64,000 bases of DNA from Gari tellinella (GCA_922989275.2 OV277867.1:41840070-41904069); one strand, 5' to 3'; shown: positions 39,541 to 50,183, counted from the first letter of the stretch. Translations and numbers: made by a program. The notes: generated by a model from the sequence alone, not told the origin.

Positions 39541-39575
39541 ATCTCTTTCTCTCTCTTTCTCTCTTTCTCTTGTTA
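39541..39575. repeat. CT-rich simple repeat
   Basis: TCTCTTTCTCTCTCTTTCTC run. Confidence 0.85.
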
Positions 39576-39726
39576 AGTACTAGTCTACTCATTTCGTCTT
39601 TTCGAAACCATTTTAAATAGATAATTATACTGAGTCACTAAACTGAATTTAGTAGAGACATAAATGAGAGAACATTGACTCTCACAAATCACTCGCCCTC
39701 TTGTAATCCCACCTTGTGTTGTAAAT

Positions 39727-39752
39727 ATAGTGCAGAATACGTTATTCGTCTA
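39727..39752 (+). mobile_element. Family A left-end fragment
   Basis: TATAGTGCAGAATACGTTAT with TCGTC; nothing of the interior follows. Confidence 0.45.
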
Positions 39753-39791
39753 TGTCCGACAAGAAAATATAGCCAAAATGTTCTTGAGAAG

Positions 39792-40005
39792 TTTAGCCCT
39801 TCACCGTTTCATTGTCATCTGCTTCAATTTTGTTGTCTGCAATGTCGTTTCAAAGTTAAAAAATAAATCAGTTTGACTGAAGAAATTTCAAAACGAGTGT
39901 CAAATAGTTTGAATCCTGATCAGACGCCGCGTGACGCGGCGTCTGATCAGTATCCAAACTGTTTGCAAACGCGCTTTCAAGCGTCATTTATAGTGAAAGG
40001 GTTAA
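39792..40005 (-). mobile_element. Family F MITE
   Basis: AGCCCTTCACCGTTTCATTG to TATAGTGAAAGGGTTAA. GTCATCTGC and GTTGTCTGC pair, AAACGAGTGTCAAATAG, then a perfect hairpin with apex GCCGCGTGACGCGGC. Confidence 0.85.
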
Positions 40006-40819
40006 ATTAGGTTATACACCCATTACTCTGGTCGTATGTAGGTCTGATTTCGTATTTTGAGTTGACCCGGTACATACAATAAAATATAAGAAAAGTAAAA
40101 TACTATATAGAAATCTATATTTTCACGGTTATAACTACATATGATGTCATAAAAACAATCTTTAAACACTATGTTTTGCCTTGAATTGATGTCTTCATTA
40201 GAAAATACTACCAGAGACGCGAAATAAATTATAAAACATCTAATTACCATATTTGTTTTAATTTGAAATATGTTTTTACTGAACTTAGTACTTTAAACGG
40301 GACACATTATATTTTAACATGCGTTTCCAAAAATATCCGTAGTGCAAAATATGTACAGCAAGTACGAAATTTGATTTGATTTATCCTAATATGCGCTTCC
40401 AAAAACAAAGATAGAAAGAGTATAATAGACTACTTTGAATATTAGTAATTTTATCTCGTAACCCGCGTAAAACATTTGAGAAAGTTCTCGCTTCTCGAAC
40501 ATCCTTATTATGTATGTATGCTTGTTTCCTCACTTTATTAACTATTCGGTGAAATATGTATAATAGGTATTTCAAGTGTTTATATTGTAAAGGAACGCCA
40601 CATCTATGACATCCCGTGTATAAATATAGTATTGCCAAAGTATCATCCCCTGCGATATTGATAATATGCTACCAAATCCAAAATTCAACGATATTATGTA
40701 TGTACATGAGACCACAACAACTTTTAATCAGAGTACTTGAGAGAACTGGTTTGGGTATCAAACTGAAACACAGAGGTATGGAATGATCCAAGATTATTAC
40801 TTAATTAGTTGAATCTGCA
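40006..40819. other. No recognised feature
   Basis: AT-rich. Minus-strand open frames at 40023-40250 and 40381-40638 are AT-driven and show no recognised domain. The second (…VRKQAYIHNKDVREARTF…) is the more protein-like of the two. Confidence 0.5.
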
Positions 40820-40914
40820 ATCGTTCTCAAGCTTTTGATTGGTCAGATTTGAGATTTTGCTCAACTCTGACTAATCAAATGCTTGAGAATGATCTCATAC
40901 TCAAACTCAAAATC
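40820..40914. mobile_element. Family I palindromic repeat
   Basis: TCTCAAGCTTTTGATTGGTC AGATTTGAG opposed by CTCAACTCTGACTAATCAAA TGCTTGAGA: two ~30-bp arms. The same palindrome occurs at 59690 and, reversed, at 59166. Confidence 0.8.
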
Positions 40915-41396
40915 TAACCTTTTGACCAGAAGATTAATAGTGAAATTCTGAAAACAAGATATTTTTGAATGTCTTTGATAGTAGGAGTTGAAACTGAATA
41001 TATATATATATATACAGAGGACTCGTAACATTGAATAATATTTAAAGAGCCAGATAACAAGGTTTGACCTTAATCCCCTTTTATAAATGCTTTCATGAAA
41101 CACGGGCTTATCATTTCAAACATATTTGGAGATTATCTCTACATGTGGCCTGAAAATTCCATTAAACAATTTCAAGGAAGCTTCTTCAACAACTGCGGAA
41201 TCGCCAACCCTCGGTGCCGACGCATTTCAAAGCAGCACCTCAAATTCATTGTCCCGTAATTAATAACACACACAACGAAGTGAAAAATAAATTCTACTCA
41301 TTTTAGGACTATCGTATTTGCTTCAGAATGTAATTCTTTCAGATCGTTTCACTGTTCCGTCAAATACAGTCCTCAAAATTAGTCGAAATTTCGTTT
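40915..41396. other. No recognised feature; (TA)n at 41000-41013
   Basis: A short TATATA run. A GC-richer patch (GCGGAATCGCCAACCCTCGG near 41195) has open frames but no support. Confidence 0.45.
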
Positions 41397-41670
41397 TTAA
41401 CTCATTGAGCCCTAGTGACGTATATATGCGTCCTTTACAAAATGTGTACCTGTGACGAGCCCTATGCAAACAGTGAAGTCCCTGACCAGAGGGCTCTGAT
41501 CACAGTAAAGTCCCTGACCAGAGGGCTCCTGCAGGAGCCCTCTGATCAGGGACTTCACTGTTTTTATTTTGCAATTTATAACAAAAAACAACCGTAAAGA
41601 GTTTAAAATGGACGAGCCTTTATTGCAAACTGGAATTGTCCATTGGAAGTTTCAGGGGATAATGAGTTAA
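41397..41670 (+). mobile_element. Family D MITE with internal duplication
   Basis: TTAACTCATTGAGCCCTAG to GGGATAATGAGTTAA. The left hairpin arm is partly repeated: CAGTGAAGTCCCTGACCAGA and, 35 bp on, CAGTAAAGTCCCTGACCAGA, before the apex GGGCTCCTGCAGGAGCCC. Confidence 0.88.
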
Positions 41671-42289
41671 ATAGCTGGTGCTATCCAACGATATATTAGA
41701 CTATTGCTTTCTTGAGCGGCTGAGGATTGAGCAAACGTGTTGAACTCGATGCTGACAATAGATTATTTCAAAGATTTGAAACCATAAAAACATTCACTTT
41801 TGGCATGGCGATGTACACAATGCACGTTTGATACTTAGCACGAGGTGTCCACACGCCTATCTACATGTATTACATTCAGATGGTTTTAAATGTGAGAAAA
41901 CTATTCTACTTTCGTCACTTCACATACGATTTGAATATTATAAATTCACACGGGTATTCCTATACTCGACAAAGCCACGACGTTCGGAATTTTTAATTTT
42001 TGATTAAGACACATCACAAATATATATGTAAGTGTAAAAAAAGCTTGGATTCTGGTCACGGCGTCTGAACTACTGAACTATATCCCGTTTCTTTTAAATA
42101 AACTTTATTATTAATTAAAATACTAATGATAAACTTTCCACTAGATACTAAAATAGCATAGGCCTGCTACTTGTAACTATTTTCTACAAATTCACAGCAA
42201 ACTTTTTTCGCTCTTTTCTGAGATTGTTCTATTCTACTTGTACATATAAAGCTATATATATAAGGGACTTTATGTAGGAAAATACTCTT
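41671..42289. other. No recognised gene
   Basis: Unique sequence. GCTTGGATTCTGGTCACGGC at 42041 is a faint hairpin remnant. Confidence 0.45.
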
Positions 42290-42618
42290 TGCAGGGCTAC
42301 CATAAGTTGCTTGTAAAAATACTACGATTTCCAAATTTTCAAGCGCAATGTTAGGAATCGTACCCATAACCCTTTCGCTGTCAGGTTCTATAACACTAAC
42401 ATATAGTTATGCAAACAGTTTGGACCCAGATCAGACGCCGCGCTGAGCGGCGTCTGATCTGGAACTAAAATGTTTGTCACCAATACCGATGTTTCCTAAG
42501 TAAAAAACAAAACATTACAATTCAAAATTTTACAAGTAAGAGCAAAACAATCCGTAGATCCGGAGAAATTAAGAAAATTCCGAAGATTTCGGAAAAATCC
42601 GGAGAAGTGGCAGTCCTG
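42290..42618. mobile_element. Family M MITE containing a family F body
   Basis: CAGGGCTACCATAAGTTGC to GGAGAAGTGGCAGTCCTG with M words TTTCGGAAAAATCCGG. Inside, ATAACCCTTTCGCTGTCAGG begins a family F body with a type-1 hairpin (GGACCCAGATCAGACGCCGC). The two other M copies hold a type-2 hairpin in this position. Confidence 0.78.
42368..42535 (+). mobile_element. Family F MITE inside M
   Basis: AACCCTTTCGCTGTCAGG, hairpin with apex GCCGCGCTGAGCGGC, then TGTTTGTCACCAATACCG. The GCAGACGAC end is not found before M resumes. Confidence 0.7.
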
Positions 42619-42738
42619 CTTTTGTACGTTCTAATCGACTACAAACTCTATGTATTTCTAGGAGTCTATAATCAAACGCTCCAATAAAATTGTAACAATG
42701 CATCTTAGCCAAGAAACGTTCCTGGTTGTAGCAATAGA

Positions 42739-42930
42739 ATAACCCTTTCACCGCCAAATTCGATTGTATCTATAAACAGTTTGAATGAAGATCAGATACT
42801 GTCTGATGAAAATCCAAACTGTTTGACATTCGTATCGAAATTTCCCAGTCATACTGCCTTAACTCTAATTTTGAAATTATATTGCAAACAACAACACGGA
42901 GGCAGACGATAACAAGACGCTGACACGGTA
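42739..42930 (+). mobile_element. Family F MITE, diverged
   Basis: ATAACCCTTTCACCGCCAAA, hairpin AAACAGTTTGAATGAAGATC..ATGAAAATCCAAACTGTTTG without apex, then GAGGCAGACGATAACAAGAC. Confidence 0.7.
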
Positions 42931-43420
42931 AAAAGCATACTTTACATTTTGCGTTGAATGGGTCCACACTTCTATTCCAACATTTCTTAAAGAGTTGACC
43001 TCCATATTTAGGACACCCTTATAAGGACACATAACCATATTTATCATAAACTTTTAAGTGGACTAATTCCTATCAAGTGACACATTTAAAATGAATTTGC
43101 AAAAATGTTCTATTCAGATGAACCTTTCTTAGACAACAATATGTTTGTTATATCTGTGTAAGGCCTACGAAAATGAAGATCATGAATATATTTAGATATA
43201 TCTAGCATATATGTTAATGTTCTATGAATGCGCTAAATGGGTTTTAAAAGCTTCTACTTCAACTACTTAAAATACCCAAACTCTCTGGGTATCTTAAATA
43301 AAGGTATCGTTATTTTCTACATTTTGTAAGTCGTATTTCTTACCATAAATACTATTGCATCTACTTATAAAGACATATATCACATTCACGCTATTTCAAG
43401 AACAATTGTATGTTCTTCTC
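42931..43420. other. No recognised feature
   Basis: AT-rich unique sequence. Confidence 0.5.
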
Positions 43421-43665
43421 TTAACCCTTTCCCCCATAAAAGTGTTTTAGCACATTTAATTTACTCCTCAATGGCAGATAATAGTTTGAATTTAAACATT
43501 AGTAAACATGTATTAAAAGAAATATATATCCTAACATATGATGGCTTAAAGCAGGTTGAAGTAAAGCAGAATGCGCATTTAAGCGTATTATGCTTTACTT
43601 TCAACCAGCTTTAAGTGCTAATCTGTCTTCAAACCTAGAAAAAAGGCTATGGGGAAAAGGATTGA
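43421..43665 (-). mobile_element. Family C MITE
   Basis: TTAACCCTTTCCCCCATAAA to AAGGCTATGGGGAAAAGGAT. Hairpin GCAGGTTGAAGTAAAGCAGA, apex GCGCATTTAAGCG. Confidence 0.85.
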
Positions 43666-44142
43666 ATAATGAGTGTTAACTTCTTTAGGAACGCTTTGAG
43701 TATTAAATAATGACCCACTTTGAAACAATTCATGTTTGATAAATTAATCATATTACGTAGTGTTCTACAAACACGATGTTATTTACAAAATGGTGTTGGA
43801 TTGTAGTTCTGTAACACTTGGGACGTATTAGATTTTCTATTTATAAATGTAAACAGTACAGTGGAATATATGCCATTAAGTTTGAAAAATGATTGTCTAT
43901 CAGTTTTACAAAACTATGGCATCTTAATGCAGTAAACAAACAGGACAGGAACTGACTCCTATATGAACTCTCTGAGTTTCTTTTATCCTACATTAAGCTT
44001 CAATCCGCACAGAATCACAGTCTATTTTCATTCAAATATAGCTAGATGAAGGTTTACTATATGCACTTTTTAAGCACTGTAACGTCTTATAATAGTAGTA
44101 TCGATGTTAATTGATGAAAACGACAACATGTACTATACCCGT
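43666..44142. other. No recognised feature
   Basis: AT-rich. A lone TACAGTGGAATATATG at 43857 is not followed by a family A interior. Confidence 0.5.
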
Positions 44143-44334
44143 CAGGGCTGCAGATAAGAGGGAGTAATTGGAACAAATCCAACATTTTCTCACTTATATA
44201 TCACCAAATCCTATGGTGTTACTACTCATTAGAATCGTCTCTTTGAGACGATTCTAATGAGTAGTGACACCATAGGGTTTAGAGCAGAAATAAAGGTTTT
44301 AGTTTTTGAAATACTCCCCTTATCTGGAGCCCTG
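44143..44334. mobile_element. Family G MITE
   Basis: CAGGGCTGCAGATAAGAGGG to CCTTATCTGGAGCCCTG. Perfect central hairpin, arms CACTACTCATTAGAATCGTC, apex TCTTTGAGA. Confidence 0.9.
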
Positions 44335-44654
44335 TCCGTAACCCGCAAAAATTACACTCTTCGTTACAATATTCCATTCACACAAGCACTTTAAAACATA
44401 TTGTACGCTATGGTCTTTTGATGTATTAAGGTTGAAGGATGTAGGGTTATGGACCAGTATTATGAAGACACGGGATAATGATAAAGCATTAAAATTCTGG
44501 CAAGTGCCAAAGTGATGTCTGCTGAACATTGATAAACATATGGTATCACTCCGATACAGGAAGTGTATATATGCTTATAATACGTTATAGCACATCAAAA
44601 TATGTGCAAAATAATATTAGATATAAACTTGGTAGGCAGGGGATATAAATGTGA

Positions 44655-44906
44655 ACCGTGCCATGAGAAAATAACAGACTGATTAGCTAAAGACCAGCCG
44701 TCGCGTAAAAGTCGCGTGGACTGGTCTTGATCTACACTGTCTGACCCTAAAAAAAGCATCTACAACTTTGGCTTTTGTAGTATTAAATTATTAAATGCAA
44801 TATATGGCAGCGTAACCAAGCTCATATATATAGCTTGGTATGACGACGGTGCTTGGTCTACACAGTTGTCAAATATCATAAGTATTTACGGGTTCCTCAT
44901 GGCATC
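44655..44906. mobile_element. Family O MITE
   Basis: GTGCCATGAGAAAATAACAG to GTTCCTCATGGCATCG. Two internal hairpins: AAAGACCAGCCGTCGCG..GACTGGTCTTGATCTAC and ACCAAGCTCATATA..GCTTGG. The homologue at 52201 shares order and spacing. Confidence 0.65.
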
Positions 44907-45058
44907 GATCATATACGAGTATGGAGGAGAATATCGTTATACTGTTATTTGTACGAGTGTTAGTATGTGGAGATTTCATAAGCTACTCTGGTCATACTGA
45001 CACATTTGTGCTTAGCGGCCATCCAAAAACATGTGCAAATAACCTTAAATACAGGTGA

Positions 45059-45551
45059 TACAGTGGAAAGGACGTTATTCTTTCCCAGTAAATTTATGCG
45101 TTTTCGCTAAAACTAGTTTCTCCATTGCAAACAGTTTAGAGCCAAATCAGACGCTGGTTAACCTGGCATCTGATCAGGCTCTAAACTGTTTGTCCCTCAG
45201 ATTGGAACGAGTCGTCAACATTTTCAAAAAGTTGTGTTTCTGTTACAGTGGAGAATCTGTTATTCTTTCCAAATAAACGCGTTTACGCTAAAACTATTAT
45301 TTGCAGTGCAAACAGTTTGGAGCCAGATCAGACGCCGGGTAACCCGGCGTCTGATCAGGCTCTAAACTGTTTGCCACCAAGATAAACAAGAATCACAGAA
45401 TTGTCCAAAAGTTGTACTTTTCTACGTTTTAGTGCTTTGCGTTTGCGTACATTTGCGTTTAAACGGGAAAGAATAACATATTCTCCACTGTATGTACTAA
45501 TGTACTGCATTTGCGTTAAAACAGGACAGGATAACGTCTTCTCCACTGTAT
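45059..45551 (-). mobile_element. Family A MITE hosting another family A
   Basis: Left part TACAGTGGAAAGGACGTTAT, hairpin GAGCCAAATCAGACGCTGGT, to GTTGTGTTTCTG. Right part TGCATTTGCGTTAAAACAGG to ACGTCTTCTCCACTGTA (45493-45551). The two parts rejoin to a full A element when 45244-45492 is removed. Confidence 0.88.
45244..45492 (-). mobile_element. Family A MITE nested in family A
   Basis: TACAGTGGAGAATCTGTTAT to ACATATTCTCCACTGTA. Hairpin intact except one base (AGGCTCTAAAC). Lies between TA dinucleotides of its host. Confidence 0.92.
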
Positions 45552-45607
45552 CTTTTTGCTGGGCAAATGTTAAATATAACTATCTTTCATTAAGGAGCTG
45601 TCTTTAT

Positions 45608-45857
45608 TACAGTGGAGAAAACGTTATTCTTTCCCAATAAACGCGTTTACGCTAAAATTATTATTTGCAATGCAAAGAGTGTGGAGCCAGATCAGACGCC
45701 GGGTAACCCGGCGTCTGATCAGGCACCAAACTGTTTGCCACCAAGATAAACATGAACTATCAGAATTGTCCAAAAGTTGCACTTTTTTACGTTTTAGTGC
45801 TTTGCGTTTGCGTACGTTTGCGTTTAAACGGGAAAGAATAACAGATTCTCCACTGTA
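45608..45857 (-). mobile_element. Family A MITE with unlike ends
   Basis: The left end is ACG-subtype (GAGAAAACGTTATTC), the right end CTG-subtype (GAATAACAGATTCTC). Hairpin starts CAAAGAGTGTGGAGCC, two bases off consensus. Confidence 0.92.
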
Positions 45858-46229
45858 CTTTAATCATACACAATAGATTGCTTCTGAATAAGTTGCAACC
45901 GGACATAATTTAAGATGGCGGACTTTACATCAGGCGACATTCTTAGTGCAGAACAAAAGCAATGAAAAAAGCATCTACTTTTATAATAGCTTTCTGCACG
46001 ACTTTAGGATTAACATTCCAACTAAATGCAGGACAAACTCCTTGTCATACTAGAATACTACTCAAAATGTTTTCCTGTTAATGGTGGCTCGGTATATATT
46101 TGGCAGTACATACATGTAAACAATTACGAAAAATGAAGAACAGAAAATGATCACTATAGCAACACCCTACCTTCTCCCACATTGTGGAACTCGTCGTCTG
46201 AAAGAATGGTGTAAGTGTGAAACATCGAA
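45858..46229. other. Spacer with a possible translation start at 45915
   Basis: No gene confirmed. AACCGGACATAATTTAAGATGGCGGAC resembles the ETS then AAGATGGCGG arrangement of many animal promoters. Confidence 0.4.
45915..45965 (+). CDS. Tiny frame MADFTSGDILSAEQKQ-stop at an AAGATGGCGG start
   Basis: ATG in the context TTTAAGATGGCGGACTTTAC opens 16 codons and then TGA. AAGATGGCGG is a strong animal start/YY1-like context. No clear GT donor precedes the stop. It could be a first exon with an unseen donor, a decayed gene copy, or chance. Confidence 0.2.
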   Translation: MADFTSGDILSAEQKQ

Positions 46230-46715
46230 AAATATTAAACAGTCAGACAGGCGAAATACAGCAGGCAGGCGAGCTACACGAAGAAATATAGGCATATGAA
46301 CGGAAGATATACATTTGAAACTATGGTATCAGCGACATAAACACTTTCAGACAGGCAGAAAGGCAGATAGACAGAGAGACTAACATACCGACAGACAGAC
46401 ATACAGGCAACGAGACAGACAGATATAATACATATATACAGACAGAGAAGGATAGATACAGAGAAACAGACAGACAGACCGACAGACAGACCGACGACAT
46501 ACCGATCGACCGACAGACACAGACAACAGGCAGACAGACAAAGACAGATACAGGGACAGACAGACAGACAAAGTCAAGTGCAGACACATACAGACAGCTA
46601 GACATAGAGACAGAGATACATCCAAACAGATACACATACAGACAAACAGACAAGTGGTCAGGCAGACAGATAGAGACAGGGCGACCAAGGTAGACAGACA
46701 TACAGCCATGCATAC
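46230..46715. repeat. CAGA-rich tetranucleotide block
   Basis: Nearly 500 bp built from CAGA, GACA, CATA and GATA words. The minus-strand frames (serine/cysteine/leucine-rich, …VCLSVCLSV…) are products of the repeat. No tandem core or terminal hairpin is visible on either side. Confidence 0.92.
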
Positions 46716-47055
46716 ACATCTACCATAAGAACAGGGCGACTAGATATAGGGTCTGGTAGAGAGAAAAATACTTTATATAAATGTAGCAAAAGCTGTTGAT
46801 AGCAAAACAAATATAACCTGATGCTACGACAATCAGAAGAGAGTATGTGTGTTTAAATAGATGGTATCTTAGATAATGACGAAAGAACAAACAACTGTTG
46901 AAGAGGCATTTTTGCCCGTAAAAATGAAAGTTAACTAAAATTGCGGTACATTTATTTATGTTTGATAGATGGCAGCTTAACACAGGACAAACGAGATACA
47001 GAGGATCCATCCTTCTGCATCACCACTGTTGCAATGTATTAAGTGGCTATCTCTC
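46716..47055. other. No recognised gene
   Basis: AT-rich. AGATGGCAGCTTAACACAGG at 46967 is a faint type-2 hairpin remnant. Confidence 0.45.
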
Positions 47056-47306
47056 TTAACCCTTTGAGCCCTAGTCCCGCATATAGGCGTCCTTTACAAA
47101 CAGTATACATGTGAAAAGTTCACTTGTCCTATGCAAACAGTGAATACCCAGATCAGAGGGCTCCTTACGGAGCCCTCTGATCTGGGTATTCACTGTTTGT
47201 CAAAATGCAAAAAATTGACAAAAACAACCCTTCACAGTCAGAAATGGACTAGACTAAAATGGAAACTGGGATTGTCCATTTGAAGTTTTAGGGAGGAAAG
47301 AGTTAA
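47056..47306 (+). mobile_element. Family D MITE
   Basis: TTAACCCTTTGAGCCCTAGT to GGGAGGAAAGAGTTAA. Perfect hairpin, apex GGGCTCCTTACGGAGCCC, outer arms CAGTGAATACCCAGATCAGA. Confidence 0.92.
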
Positions 47307-47344
47307 TAAAGATGTCCATTCATTTTCATTAGATGGTCGCGTAA

Positions 47345-47505
47345 CCCCCTCACTGCATGTCATTTTAACTTGAGATATATAAAATTGAGTGTCAAACAAT
47401 TTGGATCTAGATCAGACGCCGCGTAACGCGGCATCTGATCATGATCCAAACTGTTTGCCAATAACCATTGCAGGGTTGTACTCGGGGTAAGGCGATGAAG
47501 GGTTA
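47345..47505 (-). mobile_element. Family F MITE
   Basis: GTAACCCCCTCACTGCATG, ATTGAGTGTCAAACAATTTG, hairpin with apex GCCGCGTAACGCGGC, then GGTAAGGCGATGAAGGGTTA. GTCTGC motifs missing. Confidence 0.75.
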
Positions 47506-47558
47506 TAATATAAACATAAGCCTGAATGTAGTCGTAACATCAACGTGTCACTGTGATG

Positions 47559-47708
47559 CCATAGGTGCACGGCTATTTTGTTTTAATAGAAACAATAAAT
47601 GTTTGTTTTAGTGTAGGACTCGATCTACCAGATTAAACATCTGGTAGATCTAAATATAGCCCTAGACTTAAAATGCATATTTATTTATTTTGAGCCGTGT
47701 ACCTATGT
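47559..47708. mobile_element. Family P palindromic MITE
   Basis: CCATAGGTGCACGGCTATTT is the complement of the right end ATTTTGAGCCGTGTACCTAT; the centre is GATCTACCAGATT AAACATCTGGTAGATC. Single copy here; 150 bp. Confidence 0.75.
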
Positions 47709-47962
47709 GTGCTGCCATATAAATATATCTAAGCTTAGAAGAATAAAGCTTGTTTTGACCAATTTTAATGCACAATTATTATACAGGCCATTCATTGCCT
47801 TGACGCTCCATTAGTTAAATAATGCAGTAGCTTCTAGCCAGTGTGACTAGCCAAAACAAGACTGTGTCTTATACGCCAAGATGGTAGTAGAGCAGAAAGC
47901 TCAAAATACTTTTTTGCATTAGATTAAAAACTTATTGTATGTTGTCACGTGACTTTGGCCCA
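47709..47962. other. No recognised feature
   Basis: AT-rich spacer. Confidence 0.45.
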
Positions 47963-48191
47963 TTAACCCATCGTGGCGCGTATCCACGTTATTTACAAAC
48001 CGCGCACATGCAAAGAGAACACATATCCTATGCAAACAGTGTGTACATGTACCAAGATCAGAGAGATCTTACAGGAAAACCTGAACATTTGGTCCACACT
48101 GTTTGTTACTTTTATTCCAATAGCCAAAATCGGACTAGGTTTAATTGTAAACTGAAATTGTTGATTAGAAATTTCTTGGGTCAATGCGAAA
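47963..48191 (+). mobile_element. Family D MITE, degenerate
   Basis: TTAACCCATCGTGGCGCGTA, CAAACAGTGTGTACATGTAC..GGTCCACACTGTTTG, ATTGTAAACTGAAATTGTTG and TTTCTTGGGTCAATGCG. Apex lost. Confidence 0.7.
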
Positions 48192-48225
48192 ACATAATGA
48201 AGGAGTCTTGTATTTGGGTTACCAC

Positions 48226-48475
48226 TACAGTGGAGAAAACGTAATTATTTCCCAATAAACGCGTTTACGCTAAAACTATTATTGCCATTGCAAACAATTT
48301 ACAGCCAGCTCAGACGCCGGGTAACCCGGCGCCTGATCAGGCTCCAAACTATTTGCAACCCACACAAAAATGGCTAGTCAGGATTGTCAACAATTTGTTA
48401 TTTTCTACATTTTATTGTTACGCGGTTGCGTTTCGTTTCGTTTTAACGGGAAAGAATAACGTTTTCTCCACTATC
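48226..48475 (-). mobile_element. Family A MITE, ACG-end subtype
   Basis: TACAGTGGAGAAAACGTAAT to AACGTTTTCTCCACTA. Hairpin CAGCTCAGACGCCGGGTAAC present; several substitutions (TTGCGTTTCGTTTCG). Confidence 0.88.
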
Positions 48476-48997
48476 TAGCGGGTCGTTATTGTATTGGGAG
48501 GGAATTCACTCAAGGAATAATGGATGAATGGTATTGCATAAGCCTGCAGCCTGTAAACATGTTTACCACCAGTAACCCATATCGTACGATAATACCGTGC
48601 CTTTTGGACTAATATAAAATATTTCGGGTGTATGTCATACTTTTGGGTGTGCTGCATACAGAATGTCATTTTTTATTACATACCTACGGGTTCTTTCAAT
48701 TTATAACGGCCACAACGGACTTTTATATCATCAACTTGTTTGACAAGGAAATAAAAAGATAATTGTGACATCATTAAAGTATTAAAAATATATAATTATA
48801 TATTAGTGGCACTTATTCTGTCAAGCTTAGGCTAGCATCTAAGTTAAGAAGAATCGCGGCTGTATTATATATTTTAATCGTTGTGACAGAGGACAGAAGT
48901 AAGCCTAATACAGAAAAGTTTCTTAGGGAGCTGCGTTAGTTTTCCTGCATTGACTATACACGTGTCTTATAGTCAATTAATGCCTACTAGCCCAATG
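48476..48997. other. No recognised feature
   Basis: Unique AT-rich sequence with a short palindrome TTGACTATAC..GTCTTATAGTCAA near 48950. Confidence 0.45.
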
Positions 48998-49236
48998 GTC
49001 TGTCTTACGAAACGTCGTGCGACAAATATTGTCGTATGTCAGATTCTAAAATTCTTAATTATTATTTATTTCACCATCTAATCCTGTTTAGTGACATCTC
49101 TTTAGAATCGTCTTTAAGAGACGATTCCAAAGAAATGTCACAAGACAGGATTAGAAGGAGAAATCAAATGTAAGATGTTTTCTAAAGTTTTGACTTACGA
49201 TCGTTTTTGTCGTACGGCGTTTCTTAAGACAGACCC
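48998..49236. mobile_element. Family H MITE
   Basis: GGTCTGTCTTACGAAACGTC is the complement of GACGGCGTTTCTTAAGACAGACC-like sequence at the right end (mismatches allowed). Central hairpin: CCTGTTTAGTGACATCTCTT, TTTAGAATCGTCT, AAGAGACGATTC, and the complementary arm. Its apex resembles that of family G. Confidence 0.8.
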
Positions 49237-49340
49237 CTGAATGAGACGTTGCCTACGACCTTGTCTCTAACTTGTCTATTTCTTCCTCACAATATCTGTT
49301 TCGAAAAACTACACTAAACCTTGATTTAGCGATCACTTTA

Positions 49341-49590
49341 TCCATTATCGCATTGAGCCTGTTTCCAGTTTTGGAGTCAGTGCACTATTTAAACAAGCTT
49401 GAAAGTAAAACAAAATTCGCCTTATGGCACACTCCTACTTACTAAAAGCATGCTTACAATGTTACCATCTGCTAGGATATAGAACAAAATATTATGCTGG
49501 ATATACATGATTGTCTAAAATGGAACTATTTTCTTAAGTAGATGAATAAACTAAAGGCGTAAAAAGTATTAATGGAGTAAAAAGTAAAAG
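49341..49590 (+). mobile_element. Family C MITE, degenerate
   Basis: TTATCGCATTGAGCCTGTTT, CAAGCTTGAAAGTAAAACAA, GCCTTATGGCAC, CTGCTAGGATATAGAAC, AAATGGAACTATTTTCTTAA. Confidence 0.7.
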
Positions 49591-49623
49591 GATGTATTTG
49601 TAGTATTAATGACTGATAGCAGT

Positions 49624-49874
49624 TTAACCCTTTACCTCATAGCCTGCATTTAGTATTGAAGACAGGTAAACACTTAAAGCAGGTTGAAAGTAAAGCAGAA
49701 TGTGCCTTAAGGCACATTCTGCTTTACTTTCAGCCTGCTTTAAGCTAAAATCTGCTAGGCTATACAAATATTTGTAATGGTTATTGTTTATGAGGGTATA
49801 AACTGGAACTATTTTCTTCAGCGGAGGAATAAATTAAATACGTTAAAAGTCGCTTCTATGGGGTAAAGGGTTAA
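49624..49874 (+). mobile_element. Family C MITE
   Basis: TTAACCCTTTACCTCATAGC to TGGGGTAAAGGGTTAA. Perfect type-2 hairpin (apex GTGCCTTAAGGCAC) with TTAA on both sides; among the best-preserved C copies. Confidence 0.93.
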
Positions 49875-50099
49875 TGCAGGATAAACGTAATAAAGAAGGC
49901 TCCTATAGGAGTTTTTTGTAGAACTTTTACCATGCATTAGGCGGCCACCTCTCTTTAAAGATAACAATGCATTTTTATTCATAGCTCGCTTAACATGTTT
50001 GACTATGCATGAAAAAAGTCATTTTAGATCAGGCACTGGCCACTTAATTGCGGTTTAAAAATCTTTGAACGCTGGTAAAACGTGTTTTCAGTAAGTTGA

Positions 50100-50183
50100 A
50101 TTAACCCATTCTGCAATGACGTCATTTGCTTTAAATAAATGTCGTCTCCTTTTATTTATGAAATTATAAATTGTACGTATTTT
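50100..50183 (-). mobile_element. Family F left end, cut by family B
   Basis: TTAACCCATTCTGCAATGAC, GTCATTTGC and AATGTCGTCTCC are F words; family B begins at the next TAC. Confidence 0.65.

Noticed and set aside
39102..40005. Pair of TTAA-bounded F elements (39102, 39792) as long terminal repeats of a retroelement
   Set aside because: They are in opposite orientation, carry TIRs and hairpins, and the sequence between them has no gag/pol signal.
40381..40638. Minus-strand 85-codon frame as a gene
   Set aside because: AT-rich, no splice context and no recognised motif; left as unsupported.
46321..46719. Minus-strand open frame of 132 codons rich in Cys, Ser, Leu and Val
   Set aside because: It is the translation of a CAGA tetranucleotide-rich tract; all minus frames there are open and repetitive.
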